From Psychrobacter ciconiae (GTDB lineage: Bacteria; Pseudomonadota; Gammaproteobacteria; Pseudomonadales; Moraxellaceae), in NCBI RefSeq assembly GCF_904846055.1, contig NZ_CAJGYV010000001.1, positions 744,001-808,000 on the forward strand: 64,000 bases of DNA. Direction: 5' to 3'. How positions within the stretch are numbered: position 1 is the stretch's first letter; the number at the start of each line of letters is the position of its first letter. Below, piece by piece: positions 17,940 to 26,116 of the stretch. The translations under genes and the position numbers were made by a program. Below the pieces are notes generated by a model, which was not told the DNA's origin, did no database searches, and saw nothing but the letters and a program-made list of their open reading frames with translations.

Positions 17940-18188
17940 ATGGCCTTAGCAAAAAAATGGCAAGAGCATAGCGACACCATCCGCGAACTGCAAGCGTCAA
18001 GCCCCCACTTTAATGACATCTTTGCTGAGCATAGTGACCTTGACCAACAAATCCGCCGCCTCTCAAGTGATGTGGTCACCAATGCCAGCCGTGATGATGA
18101 GATTGAGCAGATGAAGCGGCGAAAATTGCAGCTCAAAGATGAGATTTACCGCCAAATTGACAAAGCCAAGCTTCAGGTCAGTGCCTAA
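17940..18188 (+). CDS. YdcH/DUF465-family small coiled-coil protein
   Basis: 82 residues of the DUF465 family: FNDIFAEHSDLDQQIRRL and the C-terminal EIEQMKRRKLQLKDEIYRQI, which is helical and highly charged. These small cytosolic proteins are widespread in proteobacteria and have no agreed function. The ATG follows AAAGGATAATATA. It is a single gene with a strong terminator 25 bp after the stop, on the opposite strand from its neighbours ahpF and the SDR gene. Confidence 0.85.
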   Translation: MALAKKWQEHSDTIRELQASSPHFNDIFAEHSDLDQQIRRLSSDVVTNASRDDEIEQMKRRKLQLKDEIYRQIDKAKLQVSA

Positions 18189-18213
18189 TTGCCTATCTTG
18201 AGTAGTTTATTAA

Positions 18214-18245
18214 AAAAAACGGCTGACAAGATTCAGCCGTTTTTT
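18214..18245. terminator. Bidirectional terminator between ydcH and the SDR gene
   Basis: AAAAAACGGCTGA and TCAGCCGTTTTTT form a perfect 13-bp stem with a six-base loop. Confidence 0.9.
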
Positions 18246-18268
18246 ATGGGAAAAATTAAAATTGCCTA

Positions 18269-19138
18269 TTAACCGCCAACGATTTCACCGCCATTGACGT
18301 GAATGACTTGACCGGTTACGTAACTGGCGTCATCACTTGCTAAGTATAAATAAGCGGGCGCAACTTCATTGGGCTGACCTGCCCGACCCATGGGCGAGCT
18401 TTTGCCAAACTTAGCCACTTCATCGGGGGTAAATGAGGCAACAATTAACGGCGTCCAAATCGGACCAGGAGCTACGCCGTTGACGCGAATGCCTTTATCA
18501 GAGCCGGATAAGTTGTTTGCCAAGGCTCGGGTAAAGGACAAAATTGCGCCTTTGGTGGCGGCATAATCGATTAAATGGTCGCTACCGCGATAGGCAGTAA
18601 TCGAGGTGGTGTTGATGATGCTGCCGCCTTTGCTGAGATACGGCAGCGCAAATTTACTAAGCCAAAAATGCGGATAAAAATTGGTATGAACGGTTTTATC
18701 AAATTGCTCGGTGCTGATGTCGGTCAAGCTGTCTTGCTCGATTTGCATTCGGGCGTTATTCACCAAAATATCAATTTTGCCGAACTCATTAACTGCCTTT
18801 TCAATCAGTGCTTTGCAGTTGTCTTCAACGGATAAATCGGAGGCTACGAGCAAACAGCGGCGACCGTAACCTTCCACGTGCTTTTTGGTGAAGCTGGCGT
18901 CCTCATCTTCACAAAGATAGCTTGCGACAATATCCGCGCCTTCTTTGGCAAATAAAATGGCAACGGCTTGACCGATTCCGCTATCAGCACCCGTAATCAC
19001 GGCAACTTTGCCTGCAAGTTTGCCGTTAGGATACTCTTTTGGCAGCACCTCAGGTTTTGGGTGCTGATCGCTTTGCGACCCCGGTAGGTCTTGCTGCTGC
19101 TTTGGAAAGGCATTGTCGTTTGATTTATCTTGGCTCAT
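18269..19138 (-). CDS. SDR-family oxidoreductase, YghA/general-stress-protein-39 type
   Basis: About 289 residues. A polar N-terminal leader with PKPEVLPKEYPNG precedes TGADSGIGQAVAI (NADP-type loop), YAATK (Tyr-x3-Lys), RVNGVAPGPIWTPL and SYVTGQVIHVNGG. The leader is typical of the YghA and Bacillus GSP39 group, which reduce aldehydes and are stress-associated. The usual NNAG/NNAA motif reads NNARMQ. I chose the ATG at 19138 because AAGGAG lies six bases upstream; the ATG at 19144 abuts that site. It sits between ahpF and ahpC, which suggests detoxification of peroxide-derived aldehydes (inference). Confidence 0.85.
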   Translation of the reverse strand: MSQDKSNDNAFPKQQQDLPGSQSDQHPKPEVLPKEYPNGKLAGKVAVITGADSGIGQAVAILFAKEGADIVASYLCEDEDASFTKKHVEGYGRRCLLVASDLSVEDNCKALIEKAVNEFGKIDILVNNARMQIEQDSLTDISTEQFDKTVHTNFYPHFWLSKFALPYLSKGGSIINTTSITAYRGSDHLIDYAATKGAILSFTRALANNLSGSDKGIRVNGVAPGPIWTPLIVASFTPDEVAKFGKSSPMGRAGQPNEVAPAYLYLASDDASYVTGQVIHVNGGEIVGG

Positions 19139-19311
19139 GGTCATCTCCTTGTTATTTTACTTATGATTTTTATTTTGATTTATGGCTAATAAAAAGCTTG
19201 AGGTTAACCTGTCTTAGCATAGCCAAGCGGCTTCAAATTGCAGGTAGCCTTTGGTGACAGCTTGTAGATGAGCTGTAAAAGACGGTGTTAAAGGGGCTAA
19301 TCATGGCAATA

Positions 19312-19341
19312 AAAAAGCCCCATCAGTTGATAAGGCTTTTT
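19312..19341 (-). terminator. Terminator of ahpC
   Basis: AAAAAGCC and GGCTTTTT flank an inner ATCA/TGAT stem. It lies 51 bp beyond the ahpC stop in the direction of transcription. Confidence 0.75.
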
Positions 19342-19391
19342 GAATTTAAATAATGGTTATTTTTAAAATCTTAAATTTAAGGTCTTAAAAC

Positions 19392-19958
19392 TTAGATTTT
19401 ACCAACCAGATCAAGGCTTGGTTTTAGCGTTTTTTGACCTTGTTCCCAAGCCGCTGGGCAGACTTCGCCGTCGTTTTCACGAACGTACTGAGCCGCTTTT
19501 ACTTTGCGAACCATGTCTTTTGCGCTACGACCGATGCCAAGGTCGTGGATTTCTGCAACTTTGATAAGACCGTCTGGATCAACCAAGAACGTTCCACGAA
19601 GCGCGGCGTTGTCTTCTTCAATCATGATGTTAAAGCCGCGGGTGATTTTGCCGTTACCATCGCCAAGCATTGGATATTGAACTTTGCCAATGGCTTCTGA
19701 TGAATCGTGCCAAGCTTTGTGAACAAAATGGGTGTCAGTTGATACCGCGTAAACTTCAACGCCAAGACCTTTAAGCTCTTCGTAATGATTTGCCATGTCT
19801 TCAAGTTCAGTTGGGCAAACGAAAGTGAAGTCATGTGGGTAGAACATAAAAATCGCCCAGTTGCCTTTTACGTCGTCTGAGGTAATGGTTTTGAATTCGC
19901 CATTCACGTAAGCTTGGGTTGAAAATTCTGGGATTTCTTGGTTGATAATAGCTGCCAT
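19392..19958 (-). CDS. ahpC: Alkyl hydroperoxide reductase subunit C (peroxiredoxin)
   Basis: 188 residues, the normal AhpC length. The peroxidatic Cys48 lies in DFTFVCPTELED and the resolving Cys in GEVCPAAWEQG. This typical 2-Cys peroxiredoxin reduces hydrogen peroxide and organic peroxides with electrons from AhpF. The ATG at 19958 has AAAGGAG six bases upstream; the reading frame extends 17 codons further upstream but that part is not typical of the family. The gene is divergent from oxyR with a 31-bp inverted repeat between them. Confidence 0.97.
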   Translation of the reverse strand: MAAIINQEIPEFSTQAYVNGEFKTITSDDVKGNWAIFMFYPHDFTFVCPTELEDMANHYEELKGLGVEVYAVSTDTHFVHKAWHDSSEAIGKVQYPMLGDGNGKITRGFNIMIEEDNAALRGTFLVDPDGLIKVAEIHDLGIGRSAKDMVRKVKAAQYVRENDGEVCPAAWEQGQKTLKPSLDLVGKI

Positions 19959-20055
19959 GGAAGGCTCCTTTATTGTTGGTTGTGAGTTGCTTTGGTTTAA
20001 AGTTTTCAAGTGCTCAAAATCATTTGGAAAATCATCATGAGCGCTTGCGGTACTT

Positions 20056-20086
20056 GATAAACTATACGCGAATTCTATGGTTTATC
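20056..20086. promoter_or_regulatory. Inverted repeat between ahpC and oxyR, likely OxyR operator
   Basis: GATAAACTATA and TATGGTTTATC match at 10 of 11 positions as inverted arms around nine bases. The site includes two CTAT elements, the core tetranucleotide of OxyR sites. It is about 98 bp from the ahpC start and 113 bp from the oxyR start, well placed to control both. Confidence 0.6.
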
Positions 20087-20198
20087 CAGTTAAAAGTTTT
20101 TATTCTGATGTTTTGTTTTATTAAACTTGTTAAACTAATCTTGCTAATTTTTAGAACCAACAATCGACAACAAATATATAAATAGATAAGAGGCAACT

Positions 20199-21110
20199 AT
20201 GATTACCTTACGCCAGCTTGAGTTTGCTTTAGCGGTGGCAAAACACCGGCATTTTAAACGCGCTGCTGAAGAGTGCAACATTTCGCAGTCCGCGCTGAGC
20301 CTTGGGATTGCCGAGCTTGAAAAGCAGCTGGATACGCAGATTTTTGAGCGCAATAATAAGCAGGTGTTAATTACGCCGATTGGTCAGGAGATTTTGACGC
20401 GGGCGCAGCGGGTATTTTCTGAAATCAGTGATTTGACCACGCGAGCGCAAAGCCACCAAACGCCACTTGCCTACCCGATGACGGTGGGAATTATCCCAAC
20501 GATTGCGCCGTATTTGTTACCTAAAGTCTTGCCGGCGCTAAAAGCCCAGTTTCCCAACTTTCGAATGACCATCATCGAGCAGCAAACCGAGCGCTTGCTT
20601 GAGCAGGTTCGCTACGGTCATATCGATACTGCCATTATCGCGCTGCCCTATCCGGTCGATGGCTTGCACAGCTTTGAATTTTGGTCGGAGGATTTTTTTG
20701 CCGTTTTTGCCAAAGACGATGAACACGCCAAGCTTGCAACCATTGATGCCGATGCGTTGGCGGCGGCAAATTTAATGCTGCTTGGTGAAGGTCACTGCTT
20801 AACCGACCAAACGCTGTCCGTTTGTCATTTTGACCGCGAGCAGATGAAATCAAGCTTTTCTGAGGCGAGCCTCAATACGCTTATCCAAATGGCGCTTGCC
20901 GATATGGGAACGACGTTGGTGCCAAAAATGGCGCTTGACCAATTAAAATTGCAAAATCAAAATGCGGTTGCCATTCCTTTAACGGAGAAAGGTCCGCATC
21001 GGCATATTGCGTTTGTCACTCGCCTTAACTATGCTCGCGTTGATGATGTCAATTTACTCGGCAAAGTATTTTCTGAAGCATTACTGGCTGATGAAAATAA
21101 AGCCGATTAA
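20199..21110 (+). CDS. oxyR: OxyR, LysR-family peroxide sensor
   Basis: 303 residues. The N-terminal LysR helix-turn-helix reads LRQLEFALAVAKHRHFKRAA and ISQSALSLGIAELE. The regulatory domain has GEGHCLTDQTLSVC, with Cys200 and Cys209 spaced exactly like E. coli OxyR Cys199 and Cys208, which form the peroxide-sensing disulfide. It should activate ahpC, and probably ahpF, on oxidation. OxyR-type cysteines can also react with persulfide, of interest beside the sulfur genes. The ATG follows AGATAAGAGGCAACT. Confidence 0.95.
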   Translation: MITLRQLEFALAVAKHRHFKRAAEECNISQSALSLGIAELEKQLDTQIFERNNKQVLITPIGQEILTRAQRVFSEISDLTTRAQSHQTPLAYPMTVGIIPTIAPYLLPKVLPALKAQFPNFRMTIIEQQTERLLEQVRYGHIDTAIIALPYPVDGLHSFEFWSEDFFAVFAKDDEHAKLATIDADALAAANLMLLGEGHCLTDQTLSVCHFDREQMKSSFSEASLNTLIQMALADMGTTLVPKMALDQLKLQNQNAVAIPLTEKGPHRHIAFVTRLNYARVDDVNLLGKVFSEALLADENKAD

Positions 21111-21129
21111 TGACAGAAAATCTACCCGA

Positions 21130-21783
21130 CTAAACACTTTTTCCGGCAAGCAGGTTATGCCAATGCTTGTAATCGGGCATGGCAGTGGCGACCGCTTGCC
21201 AAAAGTCACGGCTGTGATTGGGGTGAATCAGGTGGCAAAGCTCATGAACGAGGACGTATTCCGAGCATTGAATCGGGTATGCGGGAAGATACGTGGAAAG
21301 CCAAATCCGCCGCGCCCTTGTATTGCAACTGCCCCAGCGCGTTGTCATGGTTTTAAAACGAACTTCACTGGCAACTGCGGTTTTCGGTTGCCATTTTGCC
21401 AGTAAGCTTGGAACAATAGCAGATAGTTCATCGCGGTAAAACTCGGTGACGGCGCGACCGTTTAAGTCGATTTGTTGCGGCGTGCCCCAAAGCAGCAGCG
21501 TATTTTTAGCATTTTTATCATCAGCTTTAGGTAAAAACGCCGCTTTTTGCGCGGTTTGTTTTAGCAATTGCTCATGCTGACTGACTGCCCAATCAAGGCG
21601 TTTGGTCAGCATGGCTAATAAATAGTCGTCAGCAATGCCCTTAGGATACGTCACAAAAAGCGTATTGAGCTTTAAGCGAAAGTTAATATTTTTAACTTTT
21701 TTTGGCGATATATTGAGCGTAATTCCGTTAGCCGCAAGCTCGTTAAAGATCGCCTCTAAGCTTAAATCTTTTTTTGCTGTCAT
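21130..21783 (-). CDS. DUF45/YgjP-like zinc metallopeptidase
   Basis: 217 residues. The DUF45 motifs TTRWGSC, then YVLVHELCHLIHPNHSRDFW with HELCH as the zinc site, are clear. Family members are soluble and their substrates are unknown. The ATG overlaps the stop of the DUF1513 gene in ATGA, so it is translationally coupled as the last gene of the iron-linked imelysin operon. That position is unexpected for a housekeeping peptidase and may mean a shared role. It is convergent with oxyR, with only 19 bp between the stops. Confidence 0.85.
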   Translation of the reverse strand: MTAKKDLSLEAIFNELAANGITLNISPKKVKNINFRLKLNTLFVTYPKGIADDYLLAMLTKRLDWAVSQHEQLLKQTAQKAAFLPKADDKNAKNTLLLWGTPQQIDLNGRAVTEFYRDELSAIVPSLLAKWQPKTAVASEVRFKTMTTRWGSCNTRARRIWLSTYLPAYPIQCSEYVLVHELCHLIHPNHSRDFWQAVATAMPDYKHWHNLLAGKSV

Positions 21784-23123
21784 GACACGTCTTGTAAATG
21801 GTTGTCAAAGGACATTCGCTGACTGCTATTATCGGTACTTAACGATTGCTTTGCTAAATCAACGCTGATGGTGGTAAGCAGCCCCTGACCGTCACTGACA
21901 ATAAAATTAGCACTGTCATCAACAACCGTCGCCGCCCCTGCGCAATCTGGCAATGAAATGGCATCAATTAACGCGCGCGATGTTAAATCAAAAACCGCCG
22001 CAACCCCGCCAATTGGCGAGGTCACGCACAACAAATCATTTTGGCTGTCAACGGCAACGCTTGCAATATAGTGATGAAACATATGCCAGTTGTTATTGGG
22101 CATGGTAAGCGGCAAAAGGGCGTCATCACCGAACTTATGAGTTAATACCAGCGGCAGGTTTAAATGCTTTTCGCCTTGAAACTGAACGCCAATCATCACC
22201 GTGCCATCATGGTGAATATCTAAATGCCGGATGCTCATTTGGTTGTGCGGCGGGGTGATTTGCGCAAGCAGTTTGCCCGTTTCGCGGTCAAGGTAGGTCA
22301 GCGCCGGCTTCATGGTGTCAAGGTTCAGCTCCTCGCGTGACGCTTGCTCAGTTTTGATGCCGCCATTGGCAATGATAAGCATCTTACCTTTTGGGTGCAT
22401 GATAAGCTCATGAGGTCCAATGCCGTGAGCGTCGATTTCGCCAGTTTTTTGGTAGTTATTTTTCGCGTTATAAATACCAATTTTACCAATTAAATCGGCG
22501 GTGTCATTTTCGCTGACATAAAGGCTTTGACCATCAAGGCTAAAGCAAGCATGACCATAAAAATGGCGGTTGCTAGCCGCTTTGATGCTGTGCAACACCT
22601 GACCTGAGGCGCTGTCCAACACCCAAAAGCGCTCGCTTGGTCGGCGACCCATGACCACGACATGGCGCTTAGCAGCATCGTCTTGATTTGGCGTGGGATT
22701 GGGTTGAACAACAATGTCATGAACGCGTTCAGGCATGGTGGTTTGCCAAACCAATTGCCGCTGACTATCAATCCCAACGACGCCAAAATCTTGAGCCTCG
22801 TTGTCGTCAAGCGCGACCAATTTTGGTATGGCAGCAACGCCGCTGACCCAAGCAATGGGGCGCGGTAGCCAAGTGGTCACATGCTCATTGCTGATTGCAT
22901 TGACTACTAGAGCATCTTTTACCATATTTTTTGCCAACGCTCTTTTCGATTTAACCGCAAAATTTAGTGCCCCAAGCGCGCCAAACACATAATCGCTTAG
23001 CCTAGCTTGCGGATTGGTGCGACGGCGATAATAATGATGAGCGCTTACCAACCCTGCCGTTCCTGCTGAGCTCAGCAGCGCGGTGCTCACAAGTTCGCGG
23101 GCGATAGATTTTTTATGGCTCAT
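21780..23123 (-). CDS. DUF1513 family protein, beta-propeller-like
   Basis: 447 residues. An N-terminal region of about 90 residues, with a short hydrophobic stretch and a twin-Arg-like YRRRT, precedes a repetitive region with WD/NHL-like motifs: HDIVVQPNP, GHACFSLDGQSLYVSEND, GPHELIMHPKGKMLIIANGG, RHLDIHHDGTVMIG and FHHYIASVAVD. DUF1513 proteins are encoded beside imelysins and di-heme oxidoreductases in many proteobacteria and are thought to be periplasmic. The start lies 2 bp after the stop of the second imelysin gene. The function is unknown; an electron-transfer or metal-handling partner is plausible. Confidence 0.8.
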   Translation of the reverse strand: MSHKKSIARELVSTALLSSAGTAGLVSAHHYYRRRTNPQARLSDYVFGALGALNFAVKSKRALAKNMVKDALVVNAISNEHVTTWLPRPIAWVSGVAAIPKLVALDDNEAQDFGVVGIDSQRQLVWQTTMPERVHDIVVQPNPTPNQDDAAKRHVVVMGRRPSERFWVLDSASGQVLHSIKAASNRHFYGHACFSLDGQSLYVSENDTADLIGKIGIYNAKNNYQKTGEIDAHGIGPHELIMHPKGKMLIIANGGIKTEQASREELNLDTMKPALTYLDRETGKLLAQITPPHNQMSIRHLDIHHDGTVMIGVQFQGEKHLNLPLVLTHKFGDDALLPLTMPNNNWHMFHHYIASVAVDSQNDLLCVTSPIGGVAAVFDLTSRALIDAISLPDCAGAATVVDDSANFIVSDGQGLLTTISVDLAKQSLSTDNSSQRMSFDNHLQDVS

Positions 23124-23125
23124 GA

Positions 23126-24259
23126 TTAATCGCCATCGGTGCTATTAAAGCCCACGCGAACGCCAAGCGTTGGCATCAATTCGCGCTTGATAACGCGGGT
23201 AATGGTCGTTAAATCCTCAAGCAGTTGTTGCTGATTGGCTTTGTCCGCCGCGCCAATATCTTCAGGCAATTGCGCAAGCAGCGTTGTGGTATCGGCAAGG
23301 GCGGTCGATAGCTTATTGTCCACCTCACTTTCGCCATTTGCGCCAAGCATGGCGGTAAATACAGGGTCGCTAAAGGCTTGGTTTAAGGCAGCAAGTTTGG
23401 CGCTGATAATCTCGCGGCTTTGCTTGGCGGTTGCTGCCGGCAGGTGACCTTTGGCTTTACTAGAGAGCCCAAGCGGTTGGTCGATGGCGTTTGATTTCAT
23501 GGTTTCAACCATCGATAGCAAGGAATTAAACCATTTATTAAGCCCTTGATTGTTGTCTACATTATCAATGGCAAGTAAGGTGGTTTTGTTGTCCTGCCAA
23601 TTTTTTTCAATCGCCGTTAAGCGCTGATGTAATGCGGCACTGGCGCTAATCACATAAGCGCACTCGCCAGCATCCAAAGTATCATTAGCAAATAGCGCCT
23701 CCTCAAGCCCCGGAACGCCTTGAACGACCGCGCTTTCATCAGCAAGCTGGTCAGGGGTTAAGTTAGGATTGGCGCGGATTAAGTCCGCCACCCCTTGATG
23801 AACCAAACCGCGCTCATCAGGATAATAGTTAATATATAAATTGCTCATGCTGTCAGTGGCAGGGCCAAAATTGACCATTTCAGCGGCTGACCAAGCTTGC
23901 GCCAACTCAAGCCAAGCGGCGCGCAGCTCGTCAAGCTTTTCGCCGGTAATAGGCGCGCTGCCACAATATGATTTTGCCAAATCATGAAGCTTTAAGCTTT
24001 TTTGCGAGCTTTTAGCATAAGCTGGGATGATAAGGTCATCTGCAACGTGATTTAAATACGTCGTCTTGGTGTCCGCGCTAATCTCAATGGGAGTAATTTT
24101 TACTGCTTCTGTATCCGTTTTAGCAGCGGCGCTGTTATCTTTGCTGACTTCTTGCGGCTTATCATTTGCCGCTTGGTTATCGTTCGGTTTAACGCAGCTG
24201 ACCAAAAGTCCGGCGCTTAGCGCGGAGATTGCCATAGCTAGGGCATGAGTTTTTTTCAT
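23126..24259 (-). CDS. Imelysin-family lipoprotein (second copy)
   Basis: 377 residues. A lipoprotein signal (SAGLLVSC) is followed by a low-complexity Asp/Lys/Ala linker and an imelysin (peptidase M75-like) domain. Instead of the GxHxxE motif it has QGVPGLEEALF at the matching place, the pattern of the second imelysin in such operons. Imelysin-like proteins such as EfeO, IrpA and ICMP bind iron at the cell surface or periplasm. No protease activity should be assumed. It lies between the di-heme oxidoreductase and DUF1513 genes in the same operon. Confidence 0.85.
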   Translation of the reverse strand: MKKTHALAMAISALSAGLLVSCVKPNDNQAANDKPQEVSKDNSAAAKTDTEAVKITPIEISADTKTTYLNHVADDLIIPAYAKSSQKSLKLHDLAKSYCGSAPITGEKLDELRAAWLELAQAWSAAEMVNFGPATDSMSNLYINYYPDERGLVHQGVADLIRANPNLTPDQLADESAVVQGVPGLEEALFANDTLDAGECAYVISASAALHQRLTAIEKNWQDNKTTLLAIDNVDNNQGLNKWFNSLLSMVETMKSNAIDQPLGLSSKAKGHLPAATAKQSREIISAKLAALNQAFSDPVFTAMLGANGESEVDNKLSTALADTTTLLAQLPEDIGAADKANQQQLLEDLTTITRVIKRELMPTLGVRVGFNSTDGD

Positions 24260-24307
24260 AAGGGACTCGGTGGTTGGGTGAACTTCAAATAAGGATTTTT
24301 TAAATAG

Positions 24308-25888
24308 TTATAAGGATTTTAAAAAGGCAAGAAGCTCCTCGCGACCTTTTTTGTCAAGCGCTAAGACCCGCTGCTGCTGAGCTTTTGCCTCGCCGCCATG
24401 CCAAAGTACCGCCTCCATCAGCGTTCGGGCGCGACCATCGTGTAAAAATGTCGCTTGCGGGTCAACCTTTTGCGCAAGACCAATGCCCCAAAGCGGCGGG
24501 GTTCGCCATTGATATGAGGTGGCTAAAAACTCCACTTGAGCGTCTTTTGGCGGCAGTTTTCCGGCGATGGTGCGGTCAGCTAAATCATCGCCCATGTCAT
24601 GAAGCAGCAAATCGGTGTAGGGATAAATGATCTGACCGTGCTGCTCGATGTGGTCGTCATCGGTTTTTGGCAACTGATAGCGCGGCGTATGGCAGCTTTG
24701 ACAGCCCATATTATAAAAATGTTTTTTACCGGCAAGCACTTGCGCGCTGTCTGCTTGCCGGCGATGCGGAACGGCTAAGTTTCGGGTATAAAATTCAACA
24801 AATCTAGCAACTTCATCGCTGACCTCAACGTCAGGTTTGCCCTCGCCCTGATAGTCCGCGCCGGTGGTGGCTTTGAGGCAAGCGGTTTGCGATGGCGTGC
24901 ACGATTCATTTGGGCGAATGCTTGAGGTGAGTCCCATATCCTCACTAAAGGCGGTTTGGTTTTGGGTGAGTAGCTTGGCTTGCCCCGCTTTCCAACCAAA
25001 GCGCCCAAGCATGAGCTTGCCCGTTTCGGCATCGGTCACCCAATTATAAACGCCGCGAATGCCATCGCCATTTTTATCGTTTGGGTCGGCTTGTTTTTTG
25101 ATGGCATCAACTGGGATTTGCTCTAAAAGCCCCAAGCCTATCATCGGCAGCGCAATCCTTGGTGATACCATCAAGTCGTCATCAAACGCGCCGTAGCCGG
25201 CGTTGGTTAAATGAAACGTTGGTTTTCGCAAGGTTTCGATGTGACCATCAGCAAAGGTGACTTTTTTATCTTGCCATTCCACTTGAATTCGCGCTTCTGC
25301 CGGAACGCCTTGAATGCCGCGGTCTTGCAATTGACCACCATAAACCGGATGAGCGACTTTTTCAATCAATGAATTTTGCAATTGCCGCTTTTGCTCAGGC
25401 GTGGTGGCAGGCATGGCTAAGCGAATCAGCAAGCTATCAGCATCGTCATCCGCATGATTTGGCGCATGACCGCGACCGTCTTTAACGTGACACGACTGAC
25501 AAGCGGCCACGTTAAACAGCGCCCCTAGCCCATCGCGGCTGTCGGTGCTTGCCGGCGCCACGACCCAAGGCTGCTTAAAAAAGGCATTACCAATGAAAAA
25601 GCTGCCCTTTCGCGAAGCTGAGATGTTCGATGATGGCTTTGAGTAGCTCTCCGAGCTGCTGATACTGATGCCGGTATCGCCGCCTTGCTTGATTTCTTGC
25701 GGGTCAAATTCGATCAGCGTTGGCATTGGCACGCCGGCGATGTCTTCAATGGTTGCCGCGCGTTCTTTTGAAATTGCCGACGTTAATGACTCGGCATTTT
25801 TATTGTTGGAAGTTGGCTGACAGGCACTTAGGATGACGGCAGTTATAAATAAAACAGGATGAACCATCACTTTATTTTTTATTGCCAT
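24308..25888 (-). CDS. Di-heme oxidoreductase lipoprotein (DHOR family, thiol-oxidoreductase annotated)
   Basis: 526 residues. A lipobox (AVILSAC) is followed by two c-type heme motifs, CQSCH at about residue 130 and again at about residue 396. Family motifs include GLGALFNVAACQSCH, GIQGVPAEARI, FGWKAGQA and FLHDGRARTLMEAVLWHGGE. Members resemble MauG/peroxidase-type di-heme proteins and are regularly encoded next to imelysins, so a role in redox cycling of iron during uptake is reasonable inference. Maturation would need the Ccm system, whose ccmABCDE genes lie 29 kb to the right. Confidence 0.88.
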   Translation of the reverse strand: MAIKNKVMVHPVLFITAVILSACQPTSNNKNAESLTSAISKERAATIEDIAGVPMPTLIEFDPQEIKQGGDTGISISSSESYSKPSSNISASRKGSFFIGNAFFKQPWVVAPASTDSRDGLGALFNVAACQSCHVKDGRGHAPNHADDDADSLLIRLAMPATTPEQKRQLQNSLIEKVAHPVYGGQLQDRGIQGVPAEARIQVEWQDKKVTFADGHIETLRKPTFHLTNAGYGAFDDDLMVSPRIALPMIGLGLLEQIPVDAIKKQADPNDKNGDGIRGVYNWVTDAETGKLMLGRFGWKAGQAKLLTQNQTAFSEDMGLTSSIRPNESCTPSQTACLKATTGADYQGEGKPDVEVSDEVARFVEFYTRNLAVPHRRQADSAQVLAGKKHFYNMGCQSCHTPRYQLPKTDDDHIEQHGQIIYPYTDLLLHDMGDDLADRTIAGKLPPKDAQVEFLATSYQWRTPPLWGIGLAQKVDPQATFLHDGRARTLMEAVLWHGGEAKAQQQRVLALDKKGREELLAFLKSL

Positions 25889-26116
25889 TTATATCCCCTA
25901 AGGATGGATTCACTAAATCAGCTTTGATTTACAAAAAACGCTGCCACCTTCGTTACTTAGTTAGTTACTTAACTACTTGGTCACTTGATAGCAGCGTCAT
26001 TATACTAAAAAAATAACGGCACTAAAAAACAATTCATATCAAAACCTTATCGTTTTTCTTTATATTAAGCCGTCAAAATCCCAATTTCCAAACCATAAAA
26101 CCCTTGCTGATTGTCC

